Below, one piece after another: positions 35,031-46,067 of a DNA stretch of 64,000 bases. A program made the position numbers and the translations under genes. The notes under the pieces are model-generated. The model had not been told where the DNA came from. It searched no databases and saw nothing but the letters and a program-made list of their open reading frames with translations. This DNA is from Perilla frutescens (lineage: Eukaryota > Streptophyta > Magnoliopsida > Lamiales > Lamiaceae), in the NCBI GenBank assembly GCA_026008535.1, contig BRKX01000004.1:36026501-36090500 (forward strand), in the 5' to 3' direction. Each line of letters begins with the position of its first letter. Position 1 is the stretch's first letter.

Positions 35031-35920
35031 TGATACGCCCCGTGCTAAGGAGGTATCGGATCTAATCAAGGTGCCTGAAGGACCCGTGACGAGATCACGA
35101 GCTAAGATATTCAAGGAGAGCCTCAATGGGTTCATATGAGAGGTTTGGGAACAAGAGGCGTCAAGAAAACCCATTGAAGGAGCCAAGGAGGAGGAACCAA
35201 GCTGGAAGGTATTGATATCGGCACAAGGCTAAAATCCAGGACATGAAGCTTTGGCGAATAAGGCGTGACCATGTCTTAGTTGCCAGAGGCCTGGATGAAT
35301 TTTGAAGGACTTACTTGGAAGAAATTCTAACCCTTATTTAATATTTGGGTCTCGAAATTATCTTAGATTTTTTATTTAATTATTTAGATCAGATTTTAGT
35401 TATTTTCTTATTTAATTTTTGATTTTCAAGAGTCATAGTTTAACTAGGATTTATTTAAGGTAGATTCCTACCTTGAATAGAATTCTAGTTTAAGAAGTTT
35501 CCTAATCTATTGAGGATTTCTTTTTGGATCAGATTTTTGATTCCTTTTCCTTCATATTTTTCGTCCATCCCTACATTATAAATAGGGGATTTAGGTTTCA
35601 TTGTTATTTAGACCATTATTGAATTCGACTATAAACTTATGAGTTTATTTTCTCTCTGGAGAACTTTTATCCGAATTTCATAATATTTGTGAGATTCAAC
35701 TTCGACTTATCAAACGGGTTCCTCATCACCGCTTGTGGCATCTACATCAAAATCCAAGTTCGTGTTTCCAATTGATCGCGGGTTATGAGTTTGACTAGTT
35801 TGTGGTTCAACATTGTTGTGAGGCTAGGGTTTGGATCCATCCATCCAAATCGGCGAAACTGATACAAGTCCTGAGAAGTTCTACAGCTTTTCTTGTCGTG
35901 TGCCAGTGAGGAACGCATCA
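35031..35920 (+). repeat. 5' LTR of gypsy element I
   Basis: It begins TGATACGCCCCGTG and ends GAACGCATCA. TGGTATCAGAGC follows at 35923-35934, a tRNA-Met primer binding site. TATA box TTATAAATAGGG at 35577-35588. The exact left base is uncertain because the first bases resemble the copia sequence it interrupts. Confidence 0.75.
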
Positions 35921-35922
35921 AG

Positions 35923-35934
35923 TGGTATCAGAGC
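35923..35934 (+). other. Primer binding site of gypsy element I
   Basis: TGGTATCAGAGC is complementary to the 3' end of initiator tRNA-Met. It sits 2 bp after the LTR end. Confidence 0.85.
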
Positions 35935-36334
35935 ATCGACTTTGTATCAGGTTCCATCTATCCTTTAAATTTTATCCTTAATTTTTGTTCCTTATATATA
36001 AAAAAAGACGTTCACTAAACAAAATTTTTTTTTTGGAAATTGTGTTGTTCGATCTTAGTCTTTCGTTCTTGTTGGATTTTTGGAGACGCATTCAGTTATT
36101 TGGTTGTTGAACCCTAGATAGGTCGTTTGAATCTATTTGGGTATTTTTGATTTTTGGATTTGATTTCTTTAGAGAGGAAATTGAGAGTTTAGACATCCGT
36201 AGGAACTGAGTGCATAGATAATTATAGGAGTTTTATTGTGTAGAATTCTGGTAGGAATTAATTTGTTCAGCTTTTCATTTAATTTCCGTTGTAATACGTT
36301 CTTAGTCCTATCTTTTGAGTTCATTGTGATATAA

Positions 36335-36406
36335 AAAAAAAAGAAAAAAAAAGAAAAAAGAAAGAAAAAAGAAAAAGAGGCTAAAAAAAAGAGGAGCCGA
36401 AAAAAA
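36335..36406 (+). repeat. A-rich simple repeat before gag of element I
   Basis: Runs of A broken by single G (AAAAAAAGAAAAAAG) lie directly in front of the gag start codon. Confidence 0.9.
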
Positions 36407-37065
36407 ATGTCTAAGTAAAATGCAGGTATTGAAGACAACACCGCTGGAGGTTCAGGAGGAGAATTAACCCCGGCGTTCGATCCAAAGTATACCGTGGAGG
36501 CCATACAGCAGCACCTATCAAAGCTGCTTAAAGTCGAAATGGAAGTGTTACATGAGCAGATCAACAAGATGGAGGAGTCAATACAGGAGCAATCACAACC
36601 AGCTCTCCGAGAGAATCGTGGAGGTCGAGGTGGAAGAGGCGGACGTGGAGGAAGAATCGAACCGCGACATTATCCACACGTCGAATGGCAGAGAAGAGGA
36701 TATGAAGAGTCCGAGGAAGAAGAGGTGGAAGAGGAAGATAGGCAATCGGTGATTAAAGGTCGAAGAAGAGGAAGAGCTAGAGAAGATGATGACTTGGGCA
36801 ACATAAAAATGAATGTACCTTCGTTCAAAGGTACAAATGATCCAGCCGCGTATCTGGAGTGGGAACGCAAGATGAAGATGCTATTTGATTGCCACAACTA
36901 TTCAGAGCTGAAGAAGGTCAAATTAGTGGTAGTGGAGTTTTCTAATTATGCCATTAATTGGTGGGACCAATTGACCATCAGTCGACGACGCAATCGGGAA
37001 AGGCCATTGGAGACATAGGACGATCTGAAATCATTGATGAGAAAGAGGTTCGTGCCTAATCACTA
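36407..37065 (+). pseudogene. Ty3/gypsy element I: N-terminal gag, truncated
   Basis: The frame starts at ATG 36407 but has TAA at its fourth codon and TAG at 37016, both one transition from a Gln and a Trp codon. The product has a coiled-coil-like segment (LLKVEMEVLHEQINKMEESI), an RGG-type stretch (RGGRGGRGGRGGR), acidic runs, and the retrotransposon gag core (VPSFKGTNDPAAYLEWERKM, FDCHNYSELKKVKLVVVEF, INWWDQL). It stops mid-codon at 37065 in FVPNHY, where copia fragment J begins. No protease or pol follows. The gag core resembles that of plant gypsy elements with a tRNA-Met PBS. Confidence 0.88.
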
Positions 37066-37892
37066 GGTTTGTTATTTATGACATAGTCTTCTTCTAAGAA
37101 TCGAGCATTGGTGCTGACAATGATCTTCTGATCCTTAAGACTATAAAATAAACCACCTTTCGTTCCTCTAGGATATCCAATGAACAGCCTCACATCAGTA
37201 CGATGAGCCAGCTTATCAGCTTCCTTATCCAACACGTGTGCTGGGCTACCCTAAATCTGAATATGGTTCAAACTGGCTTTCGTCCAGTCCATAGTTCTGT
37301 GGGCATAGAAGGAACTAATTTTGATGGAACCAAGTTAAGAATGTAGGCTGATGTTTCTAAGGCATATCCCCAGAACGAAATAGGCAACTCAGAATAACTC
37401 ATCATCGATCAGACCATCTCTAACAGAGTTCTATTCTTTCTCTCCACCATGTCATTCTGCTGTGGCGTTCCTGGCGCAGTCAACTAGGATGTAATCCCAT
37501 TCTCTGCCAAGTAATCCCTAAATTTTCTTGAGAGGTACTTGCCATCATGATCAAAATGCAGTGACTTGATACTTCTGCCTATTCATTTCTCCGCTTTCAC
37601 CTTAAACTCTTTGAATTTCTCAAAGCATTCAGACTTGCGATGTAATAGATAGATGTATCCATATCTTGAGTAATCATCAATCAAAGTGATGAAATACTCG
37701 AACCCTCCTCGAGCTTGAACTGACATAGGGCCGCATAGGTCTGAGTGAATCAAATCTAATAGTCCTTCGGATCGATTTCTTTTTGAATGGAAAAGACGCT
37801 TGGTCATCTTACCTTCCAAACATGATTCACACAAAGGAAATGATTCCAGTACTAATGAAGACAATGGTCCATCGTTTACTAGCCTTTGTATC
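37066..37892 (-). pseudogene. Copia fragment J: integrase region, same family as A, D and E
   Basis: Minus-strand sequence matches element E at about 54570-55390 nearly end to end. It contains VLESFPLCESCLEGKMTKRL, LIHSDLCGPMSVQARGGFEY and FITLIDDYSRYGYIYLLHRK. The first catalytic Asp is present. It is cut at both ends with no LTR: on the left it meets gypsy gag I, on the right the LTR of H. Frameshifts and stops break it. Confidence 0.9.
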
Positions 37893-38959
37893 TGTTAGAA
37901 TTAGTTGCCTGAAACAATGTGAATTACGGATGTAAATTGCAAAGTTGAATGAAATGTTGAAACTAGTATTGCCACATTACTTTCAACATGCAGCGGAAAC
38001 GTAAATAGAACTTTGCACAAAATAAATTTTAAATCACACTCCTTACGGTGTGTGATTGCCTCAAGGCGAAATTCACTATCACAAGTGATAAATAAAAATA
38101 ATGTTGATGTTGTCTCGGTTCACTCCCTTAACAACACTGTATAAAACATACAAATGACTATCCTAGCTTCATTCACTCGAATAATAACTAAAAAACAAAC
38201 CTATCTAAACACATAGATAGATTACAACAAGTCACTCTAAATCCTAGACTTCTCAAAGTTGACTATCTAACCTACACACACAAATGGAATGAAAGTCTCC
38301 AGCTGATTGGGATGCTAGGCAGATGTCGAAGAAGATGTATTGGATTTTAGAGATGACACTAGATGTAAGATTCAGAGCTTCTCACAAACCACAGTGATAA
38401 CGTACTTGCATAAATAATTTTAAGGTCTAAGTAGACTTTAAATACTTTCCCCATCTTGTCTTGGCAGTTGCCTCACGATCCTAGATGACTTGGACTTGAA
38501 TCAACCACCTTCCACTACCCATTACTGAAGTGGACTTGAGATAACCGTCTTCTACGTTGCGTGGCACACATTCTTCAACATCGTGCAATAGTAGCGGTTA
38601 CTCTAGTGACCCACATTCACCTGCAATGGTTAGTGTCCAATGGAGAGTGGGAATATCACGTTCCTTACAAATCGGGAACATATTTTGAACAACTCAAAAT
38701 CAAACATTATCCACATTTTAATTCAAAATAAAATATCTAATAAATCCCTAAAAATGTGGCAAATCATATGTGACAAAAATCACAATTTATTCAGATTAAT
38801 TTAAAATAAATTAATCCAAAATACTAGGAAAGGATAAGATTAATAATCCGAGTGTTATACTCGATCTGACGAGAATGACGGAACATCATTAGATACGATA
38901 TTGATTGCGATATTATCAAAAGAAGTGATAACATCATCCGGAACACATCATACTCAACA
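37893..38959 (-). repeat. 3' LTR of Sirevirus-like element H
   Basis: Plus-strand ends are TGTTAGAATTAG and CATACTCAACA, so on the minus strand it runs TGTTGAGTATG to CTAATTCTAACA. On the minus strand AAGCTTAAGGGGAGAT (38960-38975 reversed) is a clear polypurine tract just before it. Length 1067 bp. More PPT-like runs occur at about 39059-39073 and 39079-39090. Confidence 0.8.
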
Positions 38960-39213
38960 ATCTCCCCTTAAGCTTATCCTTTCTGCACAAAACATAAAGC
39001 TCAATATATACATGATTAGAGCCGCAACGGAATACGAAAAAATATTAGAGTTCAAAAACTCCCCCTTAAGGTCTGCTTCCCCTTAAGTTATTATCTGTAA
39101 AATAATATACAAGGTTAGTGGGTATAATCTTCTATGCATTAGTCTACAACAAGTTGGGTATTTACCCCTGTACAGAAATTATAAGTGGGTAATTATTCCC
39201 TATATAGAAGTAT

Positions 39214-39380
39214 AATGTTGAGAGCATTCTCAACATAACAATCATCACATATTTTAAAAACATGTGAACACAATCACAATGTTGAAATCATTTCCAACAC
39301 AAAACATCACATATTATAAGTTATGTGAGAAACAGAATATCAATGTTGAAATCATTCTCAACAAAAACATAACTCATAAG
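39214..39380. repeat. 64-bp tandem repeat, about 2.6 copies
   Basis: AATGTTGA(A/G)A(T/G)CATT(C/T)(T/C)CAAC starts at 39214, 39278 and 39342, exactly 64 bp apart. It lies in the non-coding stretch of H between the third ORF and the 3' LTR. Confidence 0.9.
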
Positions 39381-39795
39381 AAATATACGAAAAAAATATA
39401 TATAGAAAAATCATCAATTAACACTGATGATTAAAACATAATTATCCAAGGATATCCAACCGTGGATACCCAACAACAAAAAATATATGTGCCTAGCACA
39501 TAGAAAATAAACAAGGATGTAAACACATCCAAAACAAACTTGTGTCCAACACAATACATAAACATGAAATTAAATTGTTTTTGATAAAGAAAATTTCAAA
39601 TTTTTCCCTTCCCCTTGGCTACGGACTTCCCAGCCTTCTCAGCTTCAACAGCCCCAACATCTTCATCAACACTAGCACCAGCAACAGCTACACTACTCCT
39701 CCTTTTTGTGTAGAAAGAGTTCCTCGAAGTGCTTGACAAAGCTCAACCATTGCATTGGTGAGCACCGTGCTTCGATGAATCATTGAATCCATCTA

Positions 39796-41555
39796 TCATA
39801 TATAGGAGTTTAAAACCTGCACAGAAATTGTCATCAAGTGCGAGGAAGCACTTGCTATATCACTTCCTAAAAGAGGAGGAGAGAGTGCACTATCTGCAGC
39901 AACATCCTGCCCAATATCCCTTAATGTAGCCGTTGAACTTCGACCAAAGGTGTAAGGGATATCGATCACACGATCTTCATTTCCTTTAGGCTTGATGATA
40001 AAGATAGTTGAGGTTTCAGTAACTATCTTTTTCTTGTGTCGCTTCACACCTTGGTTAACCAGGATAGCATAAATGAGGTAGGGAAAAGGTAAGATACTGG
40101 TGGTGTTTGATTTTGCAGCAGCTTTTAGCATATAGTCAAAAATATATTCTCCGAGGTTGAAGAGGATTTTTGTTCCAAGCTTGAAGAGCAAGAATGCTTG
40201 ATCCACAGTGAGGACAGAAGAGTTGGCGGTAGGTAACTAATTACACACAATTAATTTGTGTAAAATAGAATAAATGAAAGTGAGCTTAGAAGTGGAGAGC
40301 TTGTTAGTCCACTTTGTTACCAGACCACCAGTGACAGTCGACACCACATCATCAATTAAGTCAAGGCTAACAACATCATAATCATTGCCTAGACCTAAAA
40401 ATTTGTTAATGATCAAGGGGTTAAGCGAATAGATCATATCCCATATAAACCTCCCCATACTTTCTCTTTGTTTTATCACCCATTTCAGGAGACATATTTG
40501 CATAAAATTCAGCAACAATATTCGGCTCAAAAGAAGACAATGCAGTGACAGATTTCCAGAGACCCCTCTCTTTCAAGAAAACATCCATCCCATACTTCTT
40601 AACACTAAGCACATCTAGTTGTTTTTCGACATGTGTGGGATGAAGAGAAATAGTTTTATGAATTGATTTAGCATGCTGAGAGTAGAATGTCTTATTGAAA
40701 GCAGAGGAAACATCATGAGGGGAACCTGGAGGATAAACGGGTTCACAATCAGCAGAATCAACATCATCTTTGACATCGGCTGAATGAGTAGGGGATGGAG
40801 AGACTATGTCTTTGGCTGTGCCGGAGGAGACCATTTCTTGTGACGAGGTGGGGGAGAGATCCTTCTTCTTAGGGCCAGATGTAACGCCCTTTTTCTTTTC
40901 TCTTTCGATGTTTGTCCTGAAGTCGTAGGCTTGGCAGGAACATCAGCCTCTGACATGGTAGAGATAGGCTTCTCTTGCTGTTCAGCATTGACTTCCACAT
41001 CCTCAACAACTTTGTCTGGAGAATTTTCAGGGGGATTCTCTTCTTCTTCGGACTCATCTTTCAATGAGCTTGCTGGTTTCTCTTCTATTTTCAATGTTCT
41101 CCTTCCCTTTTTTCTTGAACCCTCACCAGCCTCTTTCTTGACAGACCTTTGTTGGTCGTGAAGTTGTTAGACTTCCGGGTAGGGTAAATTTTCTTCTTCT
41201 CAGCTAAAGCTATAGTGTATAACTCTAGATCTGGATCAATAGGGTTTTCTTCTTCTCCTAGACTGACTTGCTAGAGTGGAGTAGGGTTTAGTACCAATGT
41301 AGAGCTAGGAGCAGAAGTTTCCTCCATAGAAGCATCTACATGTTCAGCCGGAGGAGATGAGGGTTTTTCGGACTCCGATTTGGGTCCTTCTGGAGTGAGT
41401 TCGGTTGTTGCAGTTACTGCAGGAGAGGATGTGACAGAAGGAGTGATACCTAATGTTCCAGCTGGACCAGATGCAGAGGATGGAGTGCTCATAGTCTTCT
41501 CAAACATTTGTTTCATCATCTCGAACATTGTCGTTAGATCTGTAGGTTCCGCCAT
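39796..41555 (-). pseudogene. Third ORF of Sirevirus-like element H, homologous to that of G
   Basis: On the minus strand the frame opens MAEPTDLTTMFEMMKQMFEK at 41555. A long Ser/Pro/Glu-rich region follows (TPEGPKSESEKPSSPPAEH; KESEEEEN-like acidic runs), then a globular C-terminus with GLWKSVTALSSFEPNIVAEF, NPLIINKFLGLG, KWTNKLSTSKLTFIYSIL and LLFKLGTKILFNLGEYIF. These match the G third ORF in order (FMPKVISEFY; DLINEFFG; KWPSQLQTISTSKLT; LYHLGTGKQFNYGELVF). Stops (41271, near 40237) and frameshifts break it. Function unknown. Confidence 0.68.
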
Positions 41556-41659
41556 TTTTGAACTGTAAAAAACTTTGAGAGAGAGAGACGCAGGAGTGGG
41601 AGATGAAAGGACACTTTGAAAAGTAGGAGTGAGTAGTAAAAACAAAATATTTCAAATTA

Positions 41660-41674
41660 AGTTGATATATACTC
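41660..41674 (-). promoter_or_regulatory. TATA-like site ahead of the third ORF of H
   Basis: On the minus strand GAGTATATATCAACT lies about 110 bp before the third-ORF ATG. A CT-rich leader-like tract (TCTCTCTCTC) lies between. The arrangement parallels that in element G. Confidence 0.4.
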
Positions 41675-42208
41675 TCACTCTCAAAATTAGGAACTGCCTA
41701 ATGTCACATCACCCACTTTTTGAATTTTCTTAATAAAATATAATAGTTACCTGAAATAAGTGGATAGGGATACACCTTATTAATTTGAGTACTTATCACA
41801 AAAATTCAAGAAAGATTATCTTAATGGGTCCCAAATTTTTTTTTAATAAAAAATATAAAGAGACGAAAAACAACACACACAAATAATATAACTCTAAGCA
41901 TATATTTTCTGAAGAATATGGTCTCTCTGCAATTTAGGACACAACATCAGCTCCAACATAGACCAACAGTGAATGAAATAAACCCAACTATAATTCTCCT
42001 TTAGAGAGTCACGGGTATTTCATTGATCAATTTAAAATTTCAAGTAGCTGATTTTGTTGAATTAAGAGCTGATAAACCATAATTTCATTAAGTAAGCCTT
42101 TAGTTATACTTAAAAGAAAAAAGATAAAAAACAAACATGATAAACAACTGATGTTGATAGACAAACAAACTCACATCGAGTTCAACATCAGTAAACAAAA
42201 AGAACTAA

Positions 42209-42860
42209 TTAAACAGAACACATTCCAAGAGACTTTCTCAAAGTAGAAAATCTCTCAAAATCAAGGGGCTTAGTAAAAATATCCACTGTTTGATTCTTAG
42301 TGGATATATGCTTGATGTTTATGATCTCATTTTCCACCAAGTCTCTGATAAAGTGATGCCGAATGTCGATATGCTTAGTGCGTGAATGTTGAACAGGGTT
42401 TTTGGAAATTTCAATAGCACTTACATTATCACACAACAGGGTAAGTGATGAGCTTGTCATCCCATAGTCCTTCATCATTTGGTTCAACCACACCAACTGA
42501 GCACAACAACTAGCAGCTGCAACATATTCGGATTCAGCTGTTGACAAGGAGATGCAATTTTATTTTTTGCTTGACCAAGAAACCATATTGCTCCCTAAAA
42601 AGAAGTAACCTCCGCTTGTGCTCTTCTTATCATAAACATCACTTGCCCAGTCTGAATCAATGTATCCAATAAGGCTGGTGTTTGTATCTTTACAATACCT
42701 GATTCCAAAGTCAACTGTACCAGCAACATATTGAATTATTCTTTTGACAGCTTTCAAGTGAGACTCCTTGGGTTGAGCTTGGTATCTAGCACATACTCCA
42801 ACACTGAACATGATATCAAGTCTACTGGCAGTCAAGTAGAGCAAGCTTCCAATCATCAAC
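42209..42860 (-). pseudogene. Sirevirus-like element H: end of RT and RNase H
   Basis: On the minus strand: IGSLLYLTASRLDIMFSVGV, RIIQYVAGTVDFGIRY, then RNase H with STAESEYVAAASCCAQLVWL, LTLLCDNVSAIEISKNPVQH and RTKHIDIRHHFIRDLVENEI, ending at TLRKSLGMCSV. The RNase H frame itself is intact for 112 codons. Upstream sequence ends abruptly at about 42860, where plus-strand copia sequence begins. Confidence 0.9.
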
Positions 42861-43030
42861 ATCACCTCGAACACCAGACTCAGACTCCTCCTCTGAAAGT
42901 GATGATGACCAAATTCCACTGGCTCAGAATGAACCAAGACGTGATCCTCTAAGAAAAATCAAAAGAGATCATCCTAACTCCCAAATCATAGGTGATAGAT
43001 CTCAATGAGTCAAAACCAGAACAAAGAGCT
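42861..43030 (+). pseudogene. Inverted fragment of a Sirevirus-like pol linker
   Basis: Plus-strand translation gives SDSSSESDDDQIPLAQNEP and RRDPLRKIKRDHPNSQIIGD, then VKTRT after a TGA. This is the acidic linker between integrase and RT in Sirevirus-type pol. It has the opposite strand to the H pol fragment it abuts, so the join is an inversion breakpoint. Confidence 0.75.
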
Positions 43031-43035
43031 GAGTC

Positions 43036-46000
43036 TGGTGTTCGAAAAATTTAAAGAGACATGCCTGGATCTATGGTAAAGAAATGAAACTTTATTTATC
43101 ATGATTCAAATACGGTATACAATTTAGATAAGCCCAAAAATAAAATATAGCATGCAATCATACTATGGGGCAACTGTATCAGAGTTTAAGCGGAAAAATA
43201 ATGGAGTAATATTGTATCTCATAACAACATGCTCATGAGTAATAATTTAGTCTGAATAAGACAGCAAGACATGATCAACCCACAACAGTACATCGAGCCA
43301 TCATCTCTAGCATCTCAAACTGTAAAAAATATTTTGAAAATATTTTTAGCGTGAGTAGCAAAGTACTTAGTGGGTTAAACTCTTAACTCAATCTTTAATA
43401 AAACTGTAACATAATATTCAAAATATAAATACAGATAATGGAAAGCAAAATGAAAAAGCCCTTCCCATTTATGCAAACCTTTACTTCTCTTTGGTACCCT
43501 GTAGCTCCTTTTTCATCTACTGCACTCTATAACATGTCGCTGATAGGAAAAGGGGAGGGGTTACCTCACTAATCTGAAAAGCGTATACTAGGGATCACCT
43601 AGCATTGACCCTGAGTATACCAGGGGTTACCTAGCATTGACTCCTGTAATGATGCCAAGATAACGTGTATGTGTAGGAGTTACCTCACAGTGACACCTTT
43701 AGTGATTAACATCACAACTGCAAGAATCACAGTTCCTGCCTATTCTTTGTTCTATGTTCTCTTATAAAGCGCATAATATGACATAAGCACAAAAACTATG
43801 TCATCCTCTTAATATAGCAACTATGCTAACCTTTAATTCCTCTAGCAAACTTAGTTCAATTATGCTTCATATTCCTTAAATGGAAATCATTTTTTAACTT
43901 GAGTTTAATACTAAAAGCACAAGCTAAAAATTATAACTCATTATACACAAGTATAATAAATACACAATAAACATTTAATATATTGTAACTTTAAACTATG
44001 ACTAATAGACTTTAAATATAAATTCTAACCTTAATCTATATACTTTGACTTTAAACTCTACACCTTAACTTTTAACCTATAGACTTTAGTTATGACAAGG
44101 CATAATCTATTCTATTTAATTATGTCGAAGCATAATCTATATTCGCTTATTGTAATAAACCATAATCTATATTCTAAATAATTATACAACAGTATAATAC
44201 TATGTTCTCATTAATTATACAACAATATAATACTATTACTCTAGCAAAGACTTGAGCAGATAATTCTTCAAATATTTTATTTGGATATTCTAACTATGAC
44301 TATCACATTTTTGAGTTAATAACTCAAATATAGATAGGTTTTGCAAATAAACCCACCTCGATTAGATCAGCTCAGGTGATCAAACTTCTCGATATTCATC
44401 CGTCAGCTCCTCTGACTGGCTCAACAGGTCCTACAAGGTCAAACCTTATTTTAGGACTGCTGCTCTAATTTTCAGAACTCGACTTTAATTTAATTGGAGC
44501 TTTTATTTACTTTAATTATATTTCAACTAAGAATACGCAACTCTAGAGACCTCGCACAACTTCCACATAGAAGGAAATAAATTCCAAAATATAATTTCTA
44601 CTTTAATGGAGCCAAAAGATTTGACAGAGGTCAGTTTCCGTAATTTGCCATTATAATCAAATTTTACTCAGCTAACCTCGATTACACTTTTTTACTTGTC
44701 CAAAAATTATGAAAATAATCAGACATGACTCCATATATATCTTTAATAAACTATATAATTTTCGAAATTTTCTGAAATCACATGCTCTAGTTATAAAAAT
44801 AACCGCCTAATTAAAATAATCGACTTTAATTAAAACTTTTCGCAAAATTACGAAACTTGGCAGTCCTATAGGAAATAATTTTTTAAGCAATTTTACAGAA
44901 GAAAATTTTCTATTTGATGACCAGAAATGAGTGAAAATGGACAAAAATAGAAACTAATCGGCGCCCTTTTATTCTTCACGTTTTCTGGCGTTTTCGTCGG
45001 TTTTCGGCCACTGGTCAACGACGCACTGAAAATATGAAATGAAGCACTATTTAAAATACACAACATATTAAAATTTTAACTATAAAGGATAAGAAATGGA
45101 CCGAAATGAGACGTCCAAAGTGGCGGCATGACGATGGCGATTTCCGACCATCCACAGCAGCGACTCTCCGATAGCCTTTCGGCACTCGAAAACTGCTCCT
45201 ACAGTTTCACCCCCCAAAAAAACTTAACCTGAGCCTGCATGCGTAATTTACTCGGTGCAAACCCGGATTTCTCTCATTCGTCAACACGAGTGAGAGAGAA
45301 AGTGAGAGAAGAGAGAGAAATGAGCAAGAAAAATGAATCACTCCCTCTCCTATTTATAGGAAAAGTGGTTCTGGGGCGGGTATAACTTTTTCGGATATAA
45401 AATACTAATAAAGTGATTTTCGGATTCAATTAAAGTTGCTTTATTCAATGGCGAGGTCCAAATGACCTCTGATGCAAAATTCGAAAATATCGGGAGACTC
45501 ATTGGCTCAAGTACTATTGAATCAACCTGACTCGAGATGATGAGGAATTCATCTGAAGAGAAATGAGAAAAGATTCTTTTTTAAAAATTACTTTTACTAT
45601 TCCTTTCGACTGATGGATTTTACTCCCGAGCGTTCGATTGACCTCAGATTGGCAATCCGTGAACGCAAACGGATTTCTTGGGTCATTTCCTATAAGTTAG
45701 GCTTGATAGAACAAGTCTCAGATTAATGGGGAGAATTTCATAAATTTTTTGAATCACGAACGCACGCATAAATTACTATTCACATGTTTTCCCTTTACAA
45801 TTTTCAATTACGGGACTCCTGTAGAGGTTAGATTAAAATTCTGAAAGCACCAATAACTTCTTTTAGATCGTTACATTCCAGAAAAGACCAATATTGACTA
45901 TCTTCCCGTGGCAAACGCAAAATCTCATAATCGATTTTGACATAAAAGACACAAAAAGGTCGCGACTTACATCTGTTTTACTTTATTTTAGCTCTAATTA

Positions 46001-46067
46001 TTTTCTTTAGTCTTCTAAATAAATTTGGAAAACTCACTAAGATATTTTGAAATTCTGGGATATTACA
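43036..46067 (-). repeat. Left (3') LTR of K, outer end missing
   Basis: It ends GGGATATTACA at 46067, followed by the reversed polypurine tract. It aligns from about 43036 with 48496 onward. TATA box CCTATAAATAGG (minus) at 45349-45360. It includes short internal repeats such as GGTTACCTAGCATTGACTCCTG (about 43625) preceded by a similar GATCACCTAGCATTGACC. Confidence 0.8.

Noticed and set aside
36169..36567. 132-codon minus frame opposite gypsy gag I
   Set aside because: Complement of the A-rich tract and gag. No family resemblance.
33270..42547. Possible viral integration because of RT/RNase H and env-position ORFs
   Set aside because: Domain order, LTRs, PBS and PPT fit Sirevirus-like copia retrotransposons. 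No movement protein or coat protein typical of plant pararetroviruses is seen.
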